Shown: positions 9,655-18,429, counted from the first letter of the stretch. The stretch is 64,000 nucleotides of DNA from Pseudomonas sp. WS 5079 (GCF_012985465.1 NZ_JAAQWN010000003.1:310001-374000); one strand, 5' to 3'. Numbers and translations: made by a program. The notes: generated by a model from the sequence alone, not told the origin.

Positions 9655-10400
9655 GCTGGCGGGCCTGTGAGTGGCTTGCGTGCAACCACATTCACCAACG
9701 TCTCTTCACGCTCGCCAAACGGCTTGGGCTGGCGCAAGCCCCAACGCTCCAGCAGGCCGAAGTCTGCCGAGCGGCTCCACCACAGGTACGGGTACGACAC
9801 GTTCTGCGGGCCAAACTCGAAACCCTGCTCGCGGATCATCTCCAGGTACTCATCGGCACTTTTCTGCACATGCATCGGGTGACGGAATAGCCAGCGAATC
9901 ACCCAGGTGTCGATATAGGCTTCGGTGGACTCGGCAAACAGCAGGTAGCCGCCGGGCTTGAGCACTCGATAAAACTCGGTGAGTGCCCGTTGTTGCTCCA
10001 CCAGGTGGTGGAAAGTCTGGTGGCAGAACAGGATGTCGACACTTTCATCGGCCACTTTGAGGGTGGCGCAATCGCTGCCGATCAACTCGATCTCAATGCC
10101 CTGGCGCGCCGCTTCGGCACGGCTCAGGTCGAGGCTGTGCGGGTCGGCGTCAAGGCCGATCAGGCGCTTGGGAGCGAACACCTGCTGTAAATAGCTAAAC
10201 GACTTGCCCTGGCCACAACCGGCATCCAGCAGCACCGGCGCCTCCGGCAACGGCGTGCTGAACAGGTTGCGCAGGTCGTTGATTGCCACGCGCAGTACGT
10301 GATGTTGCCAGGTGTGGCTGCGCAGGAACCAGAAGCCGAACTTGGTTTCTTCGACGTAGTTTTTGCTCAAGTACTCTTTAGACACAGGTGGGCTGCTCAT
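9651..10400 (-). CDS. SAM-dependent methyltransferase
   Basis: About 249 residues. The class I Rossmann motif I is VLLDAGCGQGKS, motif II is LIGLDADP, and motif IV is VDILFCHQTFHHLV. The last is followed by YRVLKPGGYLLFAES, which is typical of small-molecule methyltransferases. The ATG at 10400 overlaps the stop of the upstream flavoprotein gene by 4 bases. In this cluster it probably methylates the aryl head group, since methyl groups occur on known aryl polyenes. The acceptor atom cannot be read from sequence. Confidence 0.85.
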   Translation of the reverse strand: MSSPPVSKEYLSKNYVEETKFGFWFLRSHTWQHHVLRVAINDLRNLFSTPLPEAPVLLDAGCGQGKSFSYLQQVFAPKRLIGLDADPHSLDLSRAEAARQGIEIELIGSDCATLKVADESVDILFCHQTFHHLVEQQRALTEFYRVLKPGGYLLFAESTEAYIDTWVIRWLFRHPMHVQKSADEYLEMIREQGFEFGPQNVSYPYLWWSRSADFGLLERWGLRQPKPFGEREETLVNVVARKPLTGPPA

Positions 10401-11644
10401 AGGTTTTCCCCCGCACAGATTTCCGAGAGCATCCGCAAGCGGCGCTTGGGTTCGCTGACAAAGGGATTGCGCTCGTCCCAGGCATAACCGGCGAGGATCG
10501 AGCTGATCATGCGGCGGATTTCCGGCGAGCTGCCAGGGTGGTAGATCACATCCTGGAAGGTGCCGGCGTACCAGCCTTCGACGTAGCAACGGAAGGTATC
10601 GACCCCGCGTTTGAGTGGTGCGGCGAACTCGGTTTGCCAGTCCACGCTTTCGCCCTTGAGTTGGCGGTGCAGGAGACCTGCCGCCATGCTGGCCGAGCGC
10701 ATGGCGATGGTCACGCCTGAAGAGAACACCGGGTCGAGGAACTCTGCGGCATTGCCCAGCAGCGCAAAGCCCGGGCCATGCAAGGTGGTGACGTTTGCCG
10801 AGTAGCCGCCGATGGTCCGCGCCGGGGTATCCCAGACCGCGTTCGCCAGCACCTTGGACAGGCTCGGGGTTTGCTCGATAAAGCCGCGCAGGCAGGCATC
10901 CAGATCCCCATCGCAACCGTCGAAATGCTCCTTGGCCGCGACCACGCCTACCGAGCAGCGGCCGTTGCTGAACGGGATGGTCCAGAACCAGATATCGCGC
11001 TGGGTCGGGTGGGTGGTGATGAGGATCTTGCTGCGGTCGAAGCCCGGATGTTCGATACGGTCCTCGACGTGGGTGAACACCGCCTGGCGCAACGGGAAGT
11101 TTGACGGCGCCTCAAGGTTCAGCAGGCGTGGCAGCACGCGGCCGTAACCGCTGGCGTCGAGCACAAAGCCGGCCTTGATGTGGTATTCGCGGCCGTTTTC
11201 GCGGCGTACATGCAGGTAGCGGTGGCCCGCGGCGAAATCCACCCCGACCAGGGTCTGGCCGTAACGGATCTCCACGCCTTGCAACGCCGCCTGATCGGCC
11301 AGCAACTTGTCGAAGTCGGCGCGCTGGACCTGGAAGGTTGTGGGTTTGCCTTCGCTGAAGGTGTCACCGAAATCGAAAGCACTGTAGCGCTCGCCCCAGG
11401 CAAACGCGGCGCCGGTTTTCAGCTGGAAGCCGGCGGCGTTGACCGCCTCGAGCATGCCGGCCTCTTCGATAAAGTCGATGCAATGGGACAACAGGCTTTC
11501 GCCGATGGAAAAACGCGGGAAGTGCTCGCGCTCGATGATCAATACATCATGCCCGTTACGCTTGAGCAGCGCGGCCGCAATGGCACCGGACGGGCCGGCC
11601 CCGATCACCACGACCTGGCGACGTTCCATTTCAACTGTGGGCAC
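10397..11644 (-). CDS. FAD-dependent oxidoreductase, halogenase-like
   Basis: 415 residues of the flavin-dependent halogenase / geranylgeranyl-reductase-like fold. The FAD-binding motif is VVVIGAGPSGAIAAALLKR. The family motif FPRFSIGESLL follows, and WFWTIP fits the WxWxIP signature of flavin halogenases. The second FAD motif is FALLGNAAEFLDPVFSSGV. It may halogenate or hydroxylate the aromatic ring; xanthomonadin clusters also carry such a gene. I chose the GTG at 11644 because AAGGAG lies five bases upstream; an ATG at 11629 is an alternative. A 57-base gap follows apeM. Confidence 0.83.
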   Translation of the reverse strand: MPTVEMERRQVVVIGAGPSGAIAAALLKRNGHDVLIIEREHFPRFSIGESLLSHCIDFIEEAGMLEAVNAAGFQLKTGAAFAWGERYSAFDFGDTFSEGKPTTFQVQRADFDKLLADQAALQGVEIRYGQTLVGVDFAAGHRYLHVRRENGREYHIKAGFVLDASGYGRVLPRLLNLEAPSNFPLRQAVFTHVEDRIEHPGFDRSKILITTHPTQRDIWFWTIPFSNGRCSVGVVAAKEHFDGCDGDLDACLRGFIEQTPSLSKVLANAVWDTPARTIGGYSANVTTLHGPGFALLGNAAEFLDPVFSSGVTIAMRSASMAAGLLHRQLKGESVDWQTEFAAPLKRGVDTFRCYVEGWYAGTFQDVIYHPGSSPEIRRMISSILAGYAWDERNPFVSEPKRRLRMLSEICAGENL

Positions 11645-11701
11645 TGTGGCTCCTTGCCGGGTTGGCGATCATCACATTCAACAAAAAAAAATTAGTCGGC
11701 A

Positions 11702-14014
11702 TCATTGCGCATGTTCCTGGCGGCCGGCCCATGGCGCCAGCATAAAGCTGAAGGCCAGGCCCAGGCTGACCGACAGGCCGAAGTTACTCACCGCCGGGGT
11801 GCTGGACACCGCCAGCAGGCCAAAGGACAGCCAGGTGGTGACCGCGGCCAGCAGCGTCCCCAGCAAGCTGACCGCGGCCCCGCCGATCTGTTCGCGCATG
11901 AGGATCGCATAATCGACGCTGATCGCTGTCACCAGCAACAGGCCGAACAGGCTGAACAGGGTCAACGGTTGCCCCAGCCACCCGAGGCTGGCCAGGCTGC
12001 ACAGCGCAGCCAACAGCGGCAGGGCGACAATGCGCAGCGCGCCGCCCAGGCCAAAGGGCAGGATCAGCAGCAAGACGATCAGTACACAGGACAATAATTT
12101 CAGTTCGGCGGCGCTGACCTGGGTCGCGGCAAATACCTGGTTCAAGTCGCCGAGGCGATCCACCAGTTGCACGCCCGGCAGGTCCAGGGCCTGGATGCGC
12201 AGCAGCGCCGGGTTGTTCAGGCCTTGCAGGCTGACCATCGCCGCCACGCCGCCGTCGGCATTGCCCAGCCACAACAGGCGCCAGGGCTCGGCCAGCGGGC
12301 CGGCGAGGGCGGCGTCGATGTCGGCGGTGGGCAGCGCCTGCAACTGCGCCAGCTCTGCTTGCAGGGCGCTGGCGGGGATGCCGAGGTCGAGCAGCGGCTG
12401 CCACAGGGCGGGCAGTTGATTCAGGGCCTCGCGCACGTGTTGCTGTTCGCCGGGCGTGCTGACCAGTTGATTGAGCGCCAGGTAGCCCTGCAGCTTGTCC
12501 ATGTGCACCAGTTGATCCAGGCGCTGGCTCAACGCCGCCTGGCGCTCCAGTAACTGTTGTTGATTGTCCGCACGCACCAGGAAGAACTGGCTGGTGGGTT
12601 GGTAGCCGGTAATGCGCGCAATGGCCTGGGCTTCTTGCAGTAACTGCGGCGGTGCGCCGATCCACTGGCGAATATCGTTCTTGCTGTTCAACTGCCACAG
12701 GCCGCCGGCGCAGAACAGCAGGGCCAGCACCAGCAGCGCCTGGCTCGGCAGGCGCTTGAGCAAGGATTCACGTACCCCCAGCAAAAAATCGGCGACCCGT
12801 AGCGGCCATTGCGCCGGGCGCAGGTCCAGGCCGTTGAGCAGCGCCGGCAACAGGCACACCGCCGACAGGTAGGCGCCCACCAGGCCGGCGGCGGAGAACA
12901 CGGCGATCTGCGTCAGCGCCGGGAATGGCGTCCAGGCCAGGGCCAGGTAGCCGATGCAACTGGTGGCCAGGCTCAGGCTCAGGCCCGGCAGGGTCAGGCG
13001 CAAGGCCGGCCAGCTGCGCCAGGGGTGCAGGCTCCAGCTCTTGGACAGGTAGTGCAGCGGATAGTCGACGGCCACGCCGATCAGGCTCGCGCCCAGCACC
13101 AGGGTCATCACATGCATATGGCCGAACAGCGCCACACAGGCCACCGCGCCAAACAGCATGCCCACCAGCACCGGGACAAACGCCAGCAACACCCGCCAGC
13201 GACGGAACGCCAGCAGTAACAGCAACAGAATCCCTACCGTTGCGCCACCGCCGACCCAGGTCATCTCGCGGCTGGCCTGTTGTTGGCCGTTGGCCGCGTA
13301 CAACAGGCCGCTGGCGGCGAGCAGTTGCACGCCTTGCTCGCTGGCCTGGTCGCGGCTGGCTTGCAGCAGGTCGGCGACTTGCAGCGGCAGTTTCATATCA
13401 AAGGCATTGCCCTGGGTACGCGCGCGCAGCAGCACCCAGCTTTTGCCGTCGGCATCGGCAATCAACGCGCCGCTGCCGATATCCAGCTGCACCGCACCGT
13501 GTTGCGGCTGGCTGTTCTGGATGCGTCCGGTCAGGCCCAGCCAATCGTCCTGGCTCGGCACCAGGCTGAAGCCGGTAAAGGGGTCGAACAGCGCCTGCAC
13601 CCGCTGCGCGATAAACGCCTCGGGCTCGCTGACCAACTGCTCGCGGTCCTTGGCCGACAGCATCGCCAGGCGCCCTTGCAGCAATTGCTGGCGCAGGGCT
13701 GGCAGGTCGGCCTGCAGGGTCCAGGTGACCTTTTCAAACAGGCCGCTGGCTTGCCACTGTTCACCGAGCTGTTGGGCCATGGCCAGTGCGTGCTGGCGAT
13801 CGGCATGCCCGACCAGCACCAGCATCTCGCGGTTCAGCGGCTCTTGCATGCGTTGCTCGGCCGCCAGTTCCAGCGCGTCCGGGGTGTTGCCCGGCACCAG
13901 ATCCATCAGGTTGGCCGATAACGGCGCGCCCTCGCGCCATTGCCAGCCGGCCAGGGCCAGCACCGCCACCAGCAGGATCAGGAACAGGCGCGGCAACCAA
14001 CGCTCACTGGGCAA
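11702..14014 (-). CDS. apeM: MMPL/RND-family exporter
   Basis: 770 residues with the classic MMPL layout. There is one N-terminal helix (about 8-26), a large periplasmic loop to about 245, then a bundle of helices to about 420. A second periplasmic loop and a second helix bundle follow. Proton-relay aspartates sit in IGVAVDYPLHYL and TAISVDYAILM. It should export or flip the polyene-lipid from the inner membrane. The start is probably TTG at 14014, preceded by GCGGAGC. It overlaps the end of apeL, which supports coupled expression with the periplasmic carrier. Confidence 0.9.
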   Translation of the reverse strand: MPSERWLPRLFLILLVAVLALAGWQWREGAPLSANLMDLVPGNTPDALELAAEQRMQEPLNREMLVLVGHADRQHALAMAQQLGEQWQASGLFEKVTWTLQADLPALRQQLLQGRLAMLSAKDREQLVSEPEAFIAQRVQALFDPFTGFSLVPSQDDWLGLTGRIQNSQPQHGAVQLDIGSGALIADADGKSWVLLRARTQGNAFDMKLPLQVADLLQASRDQASEQGVQLLAASGLLYAANGQQQASREMTWVGGGATVGILLLLLLAFRRWRVLLAFVPVLVGMLFGAVACVALFGHMHVMTLVLGASLIGVAVDYPLHYLSKSWSLHPWRSWPALRLTLPGLSLSLATSCIGYLALAWTPFPALTQIAVFSAAGLVGAYLSAVCLLPALLNGLDLRPAQWPLRVADFLLGVRESLLKRLPSQALLVLALLFCAGGLWQLNSKNDIRQWIGAPPQLLQEAQAIARITGYQPTSQFFLVRADNQQQLLERQAALSQRLDQLVHMDKLQGYLALNQLVSTPGEQQHVREALNQLPALWQPLLDLGIPASALQAELAQLQALPTADIDAALAGPLAEPWRLLWLGNADGGVAAMVSLQGLNNPALLRIQALDLPGVQLVDRLGDLNQVFAATQVSAAELKLLSCVLIVLLLILPFGLGGALRIVALPLLAALCSLASLGWLGQPLTLFSLFGLLLVTAISVDYAILMREQIGGAAVSLLGTLLAAVTTWLSFGLLAVSSTPAVSNFGLSVSLGLAFSFMLAPWAGRQEHAQ

Positions 14015-14795
14015 AGTCGTGTTGCTCCGCGTCGCTCAAGGGTTGCGTGCTGGTGCTGTCTTGCATGCGTAACAGGGTGCTGTCGCCCTGGGTTTCCAGC
14101 AGTTCGATGGTGTGCACCAACTCGCCGCCGTCGATATTGATCTGGGTGAACACTTGTTTGAGCAGCAGCGAACGGGGGATCAGCTTGAGTTTCCAGGCCT
14201 TGGCCTCGCCTTGCAGCTGCAACTCGAAGTCGCGCTGCAAGCCGCTGCTGTCGCCTTGCAGCACGGCCAGGAACAAACGGTTCTGCTCGGCGCCGGCGCT
14301 TTTGTTCGGCAGCGGTTGCCAACCGTTGGCATCACGCCGGGCAATGCCCTGGGCGTTGATGCGGTAGTCCTGCTGCAGCGGGGTTTTCAGCAGCCAGAGC
14401 AGGCCGTGGTCCCGGGCTAATACGAAGGTGCCTTTGCTGGTCAGCGGCAGGGGCAGGGCGCGCAGGTGTTTTTCCTGGATGAAGCTGCCGTGGATCACCG
14501 AGGGCTTGGCCAACTGATCGCTCAGTTGTTGCAAGTCGAAGGCATAAGCCCCAAAACTCAAAAACAACCCAACCCCTGTAGGAGCGAGCTTGCTCGCGAA
14601 AAACCCGAGGACGCCGCGCAGTGTCAGGCCCCCCGCGTTATCGTTGACGACCATCGCGGGCAAGCCCGCTCCCACAGGGAAGTCCTTTCGACGCCCCTCT
14701 GTAGGAGCGAGCTTGCTCGCGAAAAACCGGAGGGCGCTGCGCAGTGTCAGGCCCCCCGCGTTATTGTTGGCGACCATCGCGGGCAAGCTCAGCAT
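14004..14795 (-). CDS. apeL: LolA-like periplasmic carrier with REP-derived N-terminus
   Basis: The conserved part begins near residue 86 (FDLQQLSDQLAKPSVIHGSF) and continues through FIQEKHLRALPLPLTSKG, typical of LolA-like carriers in aryl-polyene clusters. These should carry the lipid-linked product across the periplasm. The ATG at 14795 overlaps the apeK stop as ATGCTGA, the expected coupling. A signal-peptide end (GLFLSFGAYA, AxA cleavage) immediately precedes the mature part. Between the start codon and that remnant, about 70 residues are encoded by two tandem REP units (14577-14790) in frame. Translation could instead begin at a TTG just before LFLSFGAYA, which is too short for a good signal peptide. 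The gene may therefore be impaired. Confidence 0.7.
   Translation of the reverse strand: MLSLPAMVANNNAGGLTLRSALRFFASKLAPTEGRRKDFPVGAGLPAMVVNDNAGGLTLRGVLGFFASKLAPTGVGLFLSFGAYAFDLQQLSDQLAKPSVIHGSFIQEKHLRALPLPLTSKGTFVLARDHGLLWLLKTPLQQDYRINAQGIARRDANGWQPLPNKSAGAEQNRLFLAVLQGDSSGLQRDFELQLQGEAKAWKLKLIPRSLLLKQVFTQINIDGGELVHTIELLETQGDSTLLRMQDSTSTQPLSDAEQHDFAQ
14577..14790. repeat. Tandem REP units inside apeL 5' end
   Basis: Two copies of a 123-bp unit start at 14577 and 14700. Each begins TGTAGGAGCGAGCTTGCTCG, contains AGTGTCAGGCCCCCCGCGTTAT, and ends with the inverse core CATCGCGGGCAAGC. The copies differ at only a few bases. The second is cut short at the apeL start codon. Since 123 is divisible by three and no stop occurs, the minus-strand frame stays open and yields the repeated peptide pattern NAGGLTLR..L.FFASKLAPT. 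Confidence 0.88.
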
Positions 14796-15217
14796 TCCAG
14801 GGCCCTTTCGACGGCGGTGATGAACACGGTGGGCGAGGCCAGTTGCATCTCGCGGCTGGCAATCTCGACGGCCACTTGCACGGTGCTGGCGCGGGTCAGG
14901 CGTTCGCCGCTGGCAAGGTCGGTGATCAGGTAGTTGACCTTCAAGCGGTTCTCCCACTCCACCAGGCTGGCGCGCACGTTGAGGGTCTGGCCAAAGGTGG
15001 CGCCACGCACGTAGCGCAGTTGCAGGTCGATTACCGGCCACGCATAGCCGGATTCGAGCATCGCCGTGTAGTTGTGGCCGAGCTTGTCGAGCAGCGCGCA
15101 GCGGGCGATTTCCAGGTATTTCACGTAGTGGCCGTGCCAGACCACGTTCATCGTGTCGATGTCGAAGAAGGGCACGAGGACTTCAGTGTCGCAATGCAAC
15201 ACGCCGGGGCTACGCAT
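14789..15217 (-). CDS. apeK: Acyl-ACP/CoA thioesterase, hotdog (4HBT)
   Basis: 142 residues of a 4-hydroxybenzoyl-CoA-thioesterase-like hotdog. The active-site region VPFFDIDTMNVVWHGHYVKY carries the expected Asp and the WHGHYVKYLE helix. Aryl-polyene clusters contain such a thioesterase (ApeK), thought to release or edit acyl chains. The ATG at 15217 overlaps the ammonia-lyase stop by 8 bases. A longer upstream reading is the antisense shadow of the lyase end. Confidence 0.9.
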   Translation of the reverse strand: MRSPGVLHCDTEVLVPFFDIDTMNVVWHGHYVKYLEIARCALLDKLGHNYTAMLESGYAWPVIDLQLRYVRGATFGQTLNVRASLVEWENRLKVNYLITDLASGERLTRASTVQVAVEIASREMQLASPTVFITAVERALEC

Positions 15218-16754
15218 GCAGCCTCCAGTGTTGCGCGGCGATGCGTTGCAGGCACAGGCGCAGTTCGCCCTCCAGGGCACGGTCTTCGATCACCGGCGGG
15301 AAGTCCTTGGCCAGCTCGATGTGCATCGCGGCCAGGGCCGGCGGCAACGGCCTGGCATCCGTGACCTGGGCGCGCAACCACACGCCCTGGTTGGCGGCAA
15401 GCAAGGTGGCGGCGGCCACCTGTTCGGTCAGCTCCAGCACGCGGATTGCATCGCGGGCGGCGATCGTACCCATGCTGACCTTGTCCTGGTTGTGGCACTC
15501 GGTGGAGCGCGAAAACACGCTGGCCGGCATCGTATTTTTCAACGCTTCGGCGGTCCAGGCGCTGGTGCCGATCTGCACCGCCTTGAAGCCGTGGTTGATC
15601 ATCGCGCGGTCCGCCGGGGCGCCCGACAGGTTGCTCGGCAAGCCATGGTTGTAGCGCTCGTCCACCAGCAGCGCCAGTTGCCGGTCGAGCAGGTCGGCGA
15701 CGTTGGCCACCAGGTTTTTCAGGCTGTCCATGGCAAAGGCGATATGCCCGCCGTAGAAGTGCCCGCCGTGCAACACGCGCTCGGCCTCGGCGTCGATGAT
15801 CGGGTTGTCGTTGGCGCTGTTGAGCTCGATCTCGATAAACGAACGCAGCCAGTTCAGGCTGTCGGCCAGCACGCCGAGGACGTGGGGCGCGCAGCGCAGC
15901 GAGTAGCGGTCCTGCAAACGGTGCAGCGGCGCGGTCGGGGCGTCGATGGCCAGGTCCTTGCGCAGCCACGCCGCAACCTGCATCTGCCCGGGGTGCGGCT
16001 TGGCGGCGAACAGGCGTTCGTCAAAGTGCTCCGGGTTGCCTTGCAGCGCCACCACGTTCAACGCGGTGATGCGCGTGGCCAGTTGCAGCAGGTAGTCGGC
16101 GCGGGCGAAGGCAAGGCAAGCCAGGCCGGTCATCACGGCGGTGCCGTTCATCAGCGCCAGGGCTTCCTTGGGCCGCAGCACCAACGGCGTCCAGCCCAGC
16201 TCACGGTGTACGTCGGCGGCCAGGCGGCGCTCGCCACGAAACAGCACTTCACGCTCGCCGGACAAGGTCGCGGCTACGTACGACAGCGGCGTCAGATCGC
16301 CGCTGGCGCCCACCGAGCCTTCTTCCGGGATCAGCGGCAGGATGTCGTGTTCAAGGAACGCATGCAGGCGCTCCAGCAGTTCAACCCGCACCCCGGACAC
16401 GCCGTGGCACAGCGACTGCAAACGCGCCGCCAGCACCGCACGGGTGGCCTGGGCGTCGAGCAACTTGCCCAGGCCGCAGCCGTGGAAGGTGTACAGGTGA
16501 CGCGGCAATGCCTCGACATGCTGCAACGGCACCGCCACCACGCACGAGTCGCCGTAGCCGGTGGTGACGCCGTAGATCACGCCTTCCTTGTCCAGCAGCG
16601 AATCGAGGAACTGCGCGCCCTTGGCGATGCGCTGGCGATACCCGGCATCGTCTTGCAGGCGGGTGGGCGCCTGACGGTTGGCCAGGGCCAGCACGTCTTC
16701 GATGCGCAAAGGGAGTTCGCCGAAGGTTACCGGCTCAAGCAGATGCGTCGTCAT
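15210..16754 (-). CDS. Aromatic amino-acid ammonia-lyase (MIO family)
   Basis: 514 residues of the HAL/PAL/TAL family. The Ala150-Ser151-Gly152 triad in GSVGASGDLTPLSY forms the MIO cofactor. The catalytic Tyr61 is in VIYGVTTGYG. Other family motifs are ELNSANDNPI and a central NHGLPSNLSG segment. The selectivity pair, by alignment to the His-Leu of Rhodobacter TAL, reads Phe90-His91 (LYTFHGCGLG). It differs from classical TAL (HL), PAL (FL) and HAL (SH). In this cluster it should supply cinnamate or 4-coumarate as the aryl starter; a housekeeping histidine ammonia-lyase role is unlikely. It overlaps the acyltransferase gene by 20 bases. Confidence 0.9.
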   Translation of the reverse strand: MTTHLLEPVTFGELPLRIEDVLALANRQAPTRLQDDAGYRQRIAKGAQFLDSLLDKEGVIYGVTTGYGDSCVVAVPLQHVEALPRHLYTFHGCGLGKLLDAQATRAVLAARLQSLCHGVSGVRVELLERLHAFLEHDILPLIPEEGSVGASGDLTPLSYVAATLSGEREVLFRGERRLAADVHRELGWTPLVLRPKEALALMNGTAVMTGLACLAFARADYLLQLATRITALNVVALQGNPEHFDERLFAAKPHPGQMQVAAWLRKDLAIDAPTAPLHRLQDRYSLRCAPHVLGVLADSLNWLRSFIEIELNSANDNPIIDAEAERVLHGGHFYGGHIAFAMDSLKNLVANVADLLDRQLALLVDERYNHGLPSNLSGAPADRAMINHGFKAVQIGTSAWTAEALKNTMPASVFSRSTECHNQDKVSMGTIAARDAIRVLELTEQVAAATLLAANQGVWLRAQVTDARPLPPALAAMHIELAKDFPPVIEDRALEGELRLCLQRIAAQHWRLHA

Positions 16755-17673
16755 CGGTCTTCCAGAAAGGGTAAAAGTTGAACCATTGTTGGGGCGCTTG
16801 CAGGCAGAACTGGCCCAGGCGTTCGGCGTAGCGGGCGGCCCAGTGGGCGATCACCTGCTGGCGGTCGCTGCGTTTCCATTCGATCAATGGGGCAAAGGGC
16901 TCGATGATCAGCCGATAGCGCCCCTGGTGCTTGAGGCACATCAGCAGGTTGACCGGGCATTTGAGCAGGCCGGCCAGCAGCCATGGGCCCTGGGGGAAGG
17001 CGGCGCTATGGCCGAGAAAATCCACGCGCACCGTGCGCCCGCCGTGCAGCGGGATGCGGTCGCCGGCAATTGCCAGCCATTCGCCGTCGTCCAGGCGCTG
17101 GCTGAGCAGCAGCATCACCGCCGGGTCCAGCTCGCTGACCTGGATCAGCCGCAGGTTGCTCGCCCCGGCTTCGCCCAGCAGGCGGTTGAACTGTTCGGCG
17201 TGTTTGGTGTGCACCAGCACGTTCATGGTGACTTTCTCACCCAGCTCCGCGAGGGCCCGGCACACTTCCAGGTTGCCCAGGTGCGCGCCCACCAACATCT
17301 GCCCGCGTTCGCCGCGCAGTTGCCCGCGCAATTGGGCCGGGTCGATGATTTCGATCTGTTCCAGGCGCAGCTTGCCGTTCCATACGTCGAGCTTGTCCAG
17401 CAAGGCGTCGGCGAAAGCCATGAACTGGCCGAACACCCTTGTGTGGCTGGGGCGCAGGTCGTCGCGCCCGCTCCAGTCGGCCAGGCGCTGCTGGTACTGC
17501 CAGATGCTCTGGCGCGCGGCACGGCCAAACACGAAAAAGTACAGGACGATGCCATACAGCAGCGGGCTCAGCACCCGGCGCCCGAGGACCTTGGCGGCGA
17601 ATGCGGTGAGTTTCATCAGCCAGAAACTGCCGCGTTCCTGGCGGTCGGCCCAGTGCCGGGGGTTGTCGCTCAT
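16735..17673 (-). CDS. LpxL/HtrB-like acyltransferase
   Basis: 312 residues of the lysophospholipid acyltransferase superfamily, lipid A acyltransferase branch. The H(x4)E-type motif region GAHLGNLEVCRAL is visible. An N-terminal hydrophobic segment (LSPLLYGIVLYFFVFG) indicates inner-membrane association. In aryl-polyene clusters this protein, next to or fused with a GT2, is thought to help attach the polyene to its lipid anchor. The ATG at 17673 forms an ATGA overlap with the glycosyltransferase stop. Confidence 0.87.
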   Translation of the reverse strand: MSDNPRHWADRQERGSFWLMKLTAFAAKVLGRRVLSPLLYGIVLYFFVFGRAARQSIWQYQQRLADWSGRDDLRPSHTRVFGQFMAFADALLDKLDVWNGKLRLEQIEIIDPAQLRGQLRGERGQMLVGAHLGNLEVCRALAELGEKVTMNVLVHTKHAEQFNRLLGEAGASNLRLIQVSELDPAVMLLLSQRLDDGEWLAIAGDRIPLHGGRTVRVDFLGHSAAFPQGPWLLAGLLKCPVNLLMCLKHQGRYRLIIEPFAPLIEWKRSDRQQVIAHWAARYAERLGQFCLQAPQQWFNFYPFWKTDDDASA

Positions 17674-18404
17674 GCCTGCCACCGTCGCCAGAGGATCATT
17701 GGCGCACGCAGCAACATGCCGAAAAACAGCCGGGTGTGCATGGATGAAATCAGCAGGTTGTCGTGGACCAGGCGAAAGTGCGACAGGCCGTCGGCCGGGT
17801 AATGCACTTGGGTCGGCAGCCAGCGCATCGGCTGGTTGCGCCATGACAGGCGCACGAGGATGTCGGAGTCGAAATCCATGCGCTTGCCGATCCGTGCCGA
17901 GTCCATCAAGGCCAGCACCGGTGCCAGGGGGTAGATGCGAAAGCCGCACATCGAATCGCGGATCTGCAGCGACAGGCTGTTGATCCACACCCAGACATGG
18001 GTCAGGTAGCGCGCATAGAGGCGGCCCTTGGGCACGCTGTCGTCGTATTCGGGGTAGCCGCAGATCACCGCGTCGGGGTGGGTGCGCGAGGCGTCGAGAA
18101 ACAGCGCGACTTCGCGCAGGTCGTGCTGGCCGTCGGCGTCCACTTGCAGGGCGTGGGTGAAGCCCAGGCGCGCGGCTTCGCGAAAGCCGGCCATCACTGC
18201 CGCGCCCTTGCCTTGATTGACGGGCAGGGTCAGCAGCGACACGTTATCCAGGCTTGCCAGTTGCGCCAGCACGGCGGCGCAGGCCGGGCTGCTGCCATCG
18301 TCCACCAGCAGGCAGGGCAGGCCATGGTCCAGCAGGCTGCGGACCACGGCGGGCACGGCGGATTCGTGGTTGTAGACCGGGATCAGGGCGCAGGGGTTAT
18401 GCAT
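17670..18404 (-). CDS. Glycosyltransferase family 2
   Basis: 244 residues beginning MHNPCALIPVYNHE. GT2 hallmarks are the N-terminal IPVYNHE, the nucleotide-binding LLVDDGSS, and the metal-binding HALQVDADGQHD. C-terminal hydrophobic segments (HTRLFFGMLLRAPMILW) suggest membrane contact. It corresponds by order to the GT part of ApeJ-like proteins and probably glycosylates the lipid anchor or the polyene. The donor sugar is unknown. The ATG at 18404 is preferred; upstream in-frame codons run into a REP remnant. Confidence 0.87.
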   Translation of the reverse strand: MHNPCALIPVYNHESAVPAVVRSLLDHGLPCLLVDDGSSPACAAVLAQLASLDNVSLLTLPVNQGKGAAVMAGFREAARLGFTHALQVDADGQHDLREVALFLDASRTHPDAVICGYPEYDDSVPKGRLYARYLTHVWVWINSLSLQIRDSMCGFRIYPLAPVLALMDSARIGKRMDFDSDILVRLSWRNQPMRWLPTQVHYPADGLSHFRLVHDNLLISSMHTRLFFGMLLRAPMILWRRWQA

Positions 18405-18429
18405 GGTGGTGGGCACCTGATGGACCGAG

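Noticed and set aside
11645..11701. A/T run in the apeM-flavoprotein gap considered as a terminator
   Set aside because: No stem precedes the run; it only forms a short AT-rich spacer before a strong AAGGAG site.
14577..14790. Tandem repeats considered as a CRISPR array or a repeat-protein gene
   Set aside because: There are only two 123-bp units, with internal REP palindromes and no spacers; they are REP elements.
15153..16781. Long plus-strand ORF opposite the ammonia-lyase
   Set aside because: It is the antisense shadow of a GC-rich gene with strong family motifs; its translation is Arg/Gln/His-rich low-complexity with no domain.
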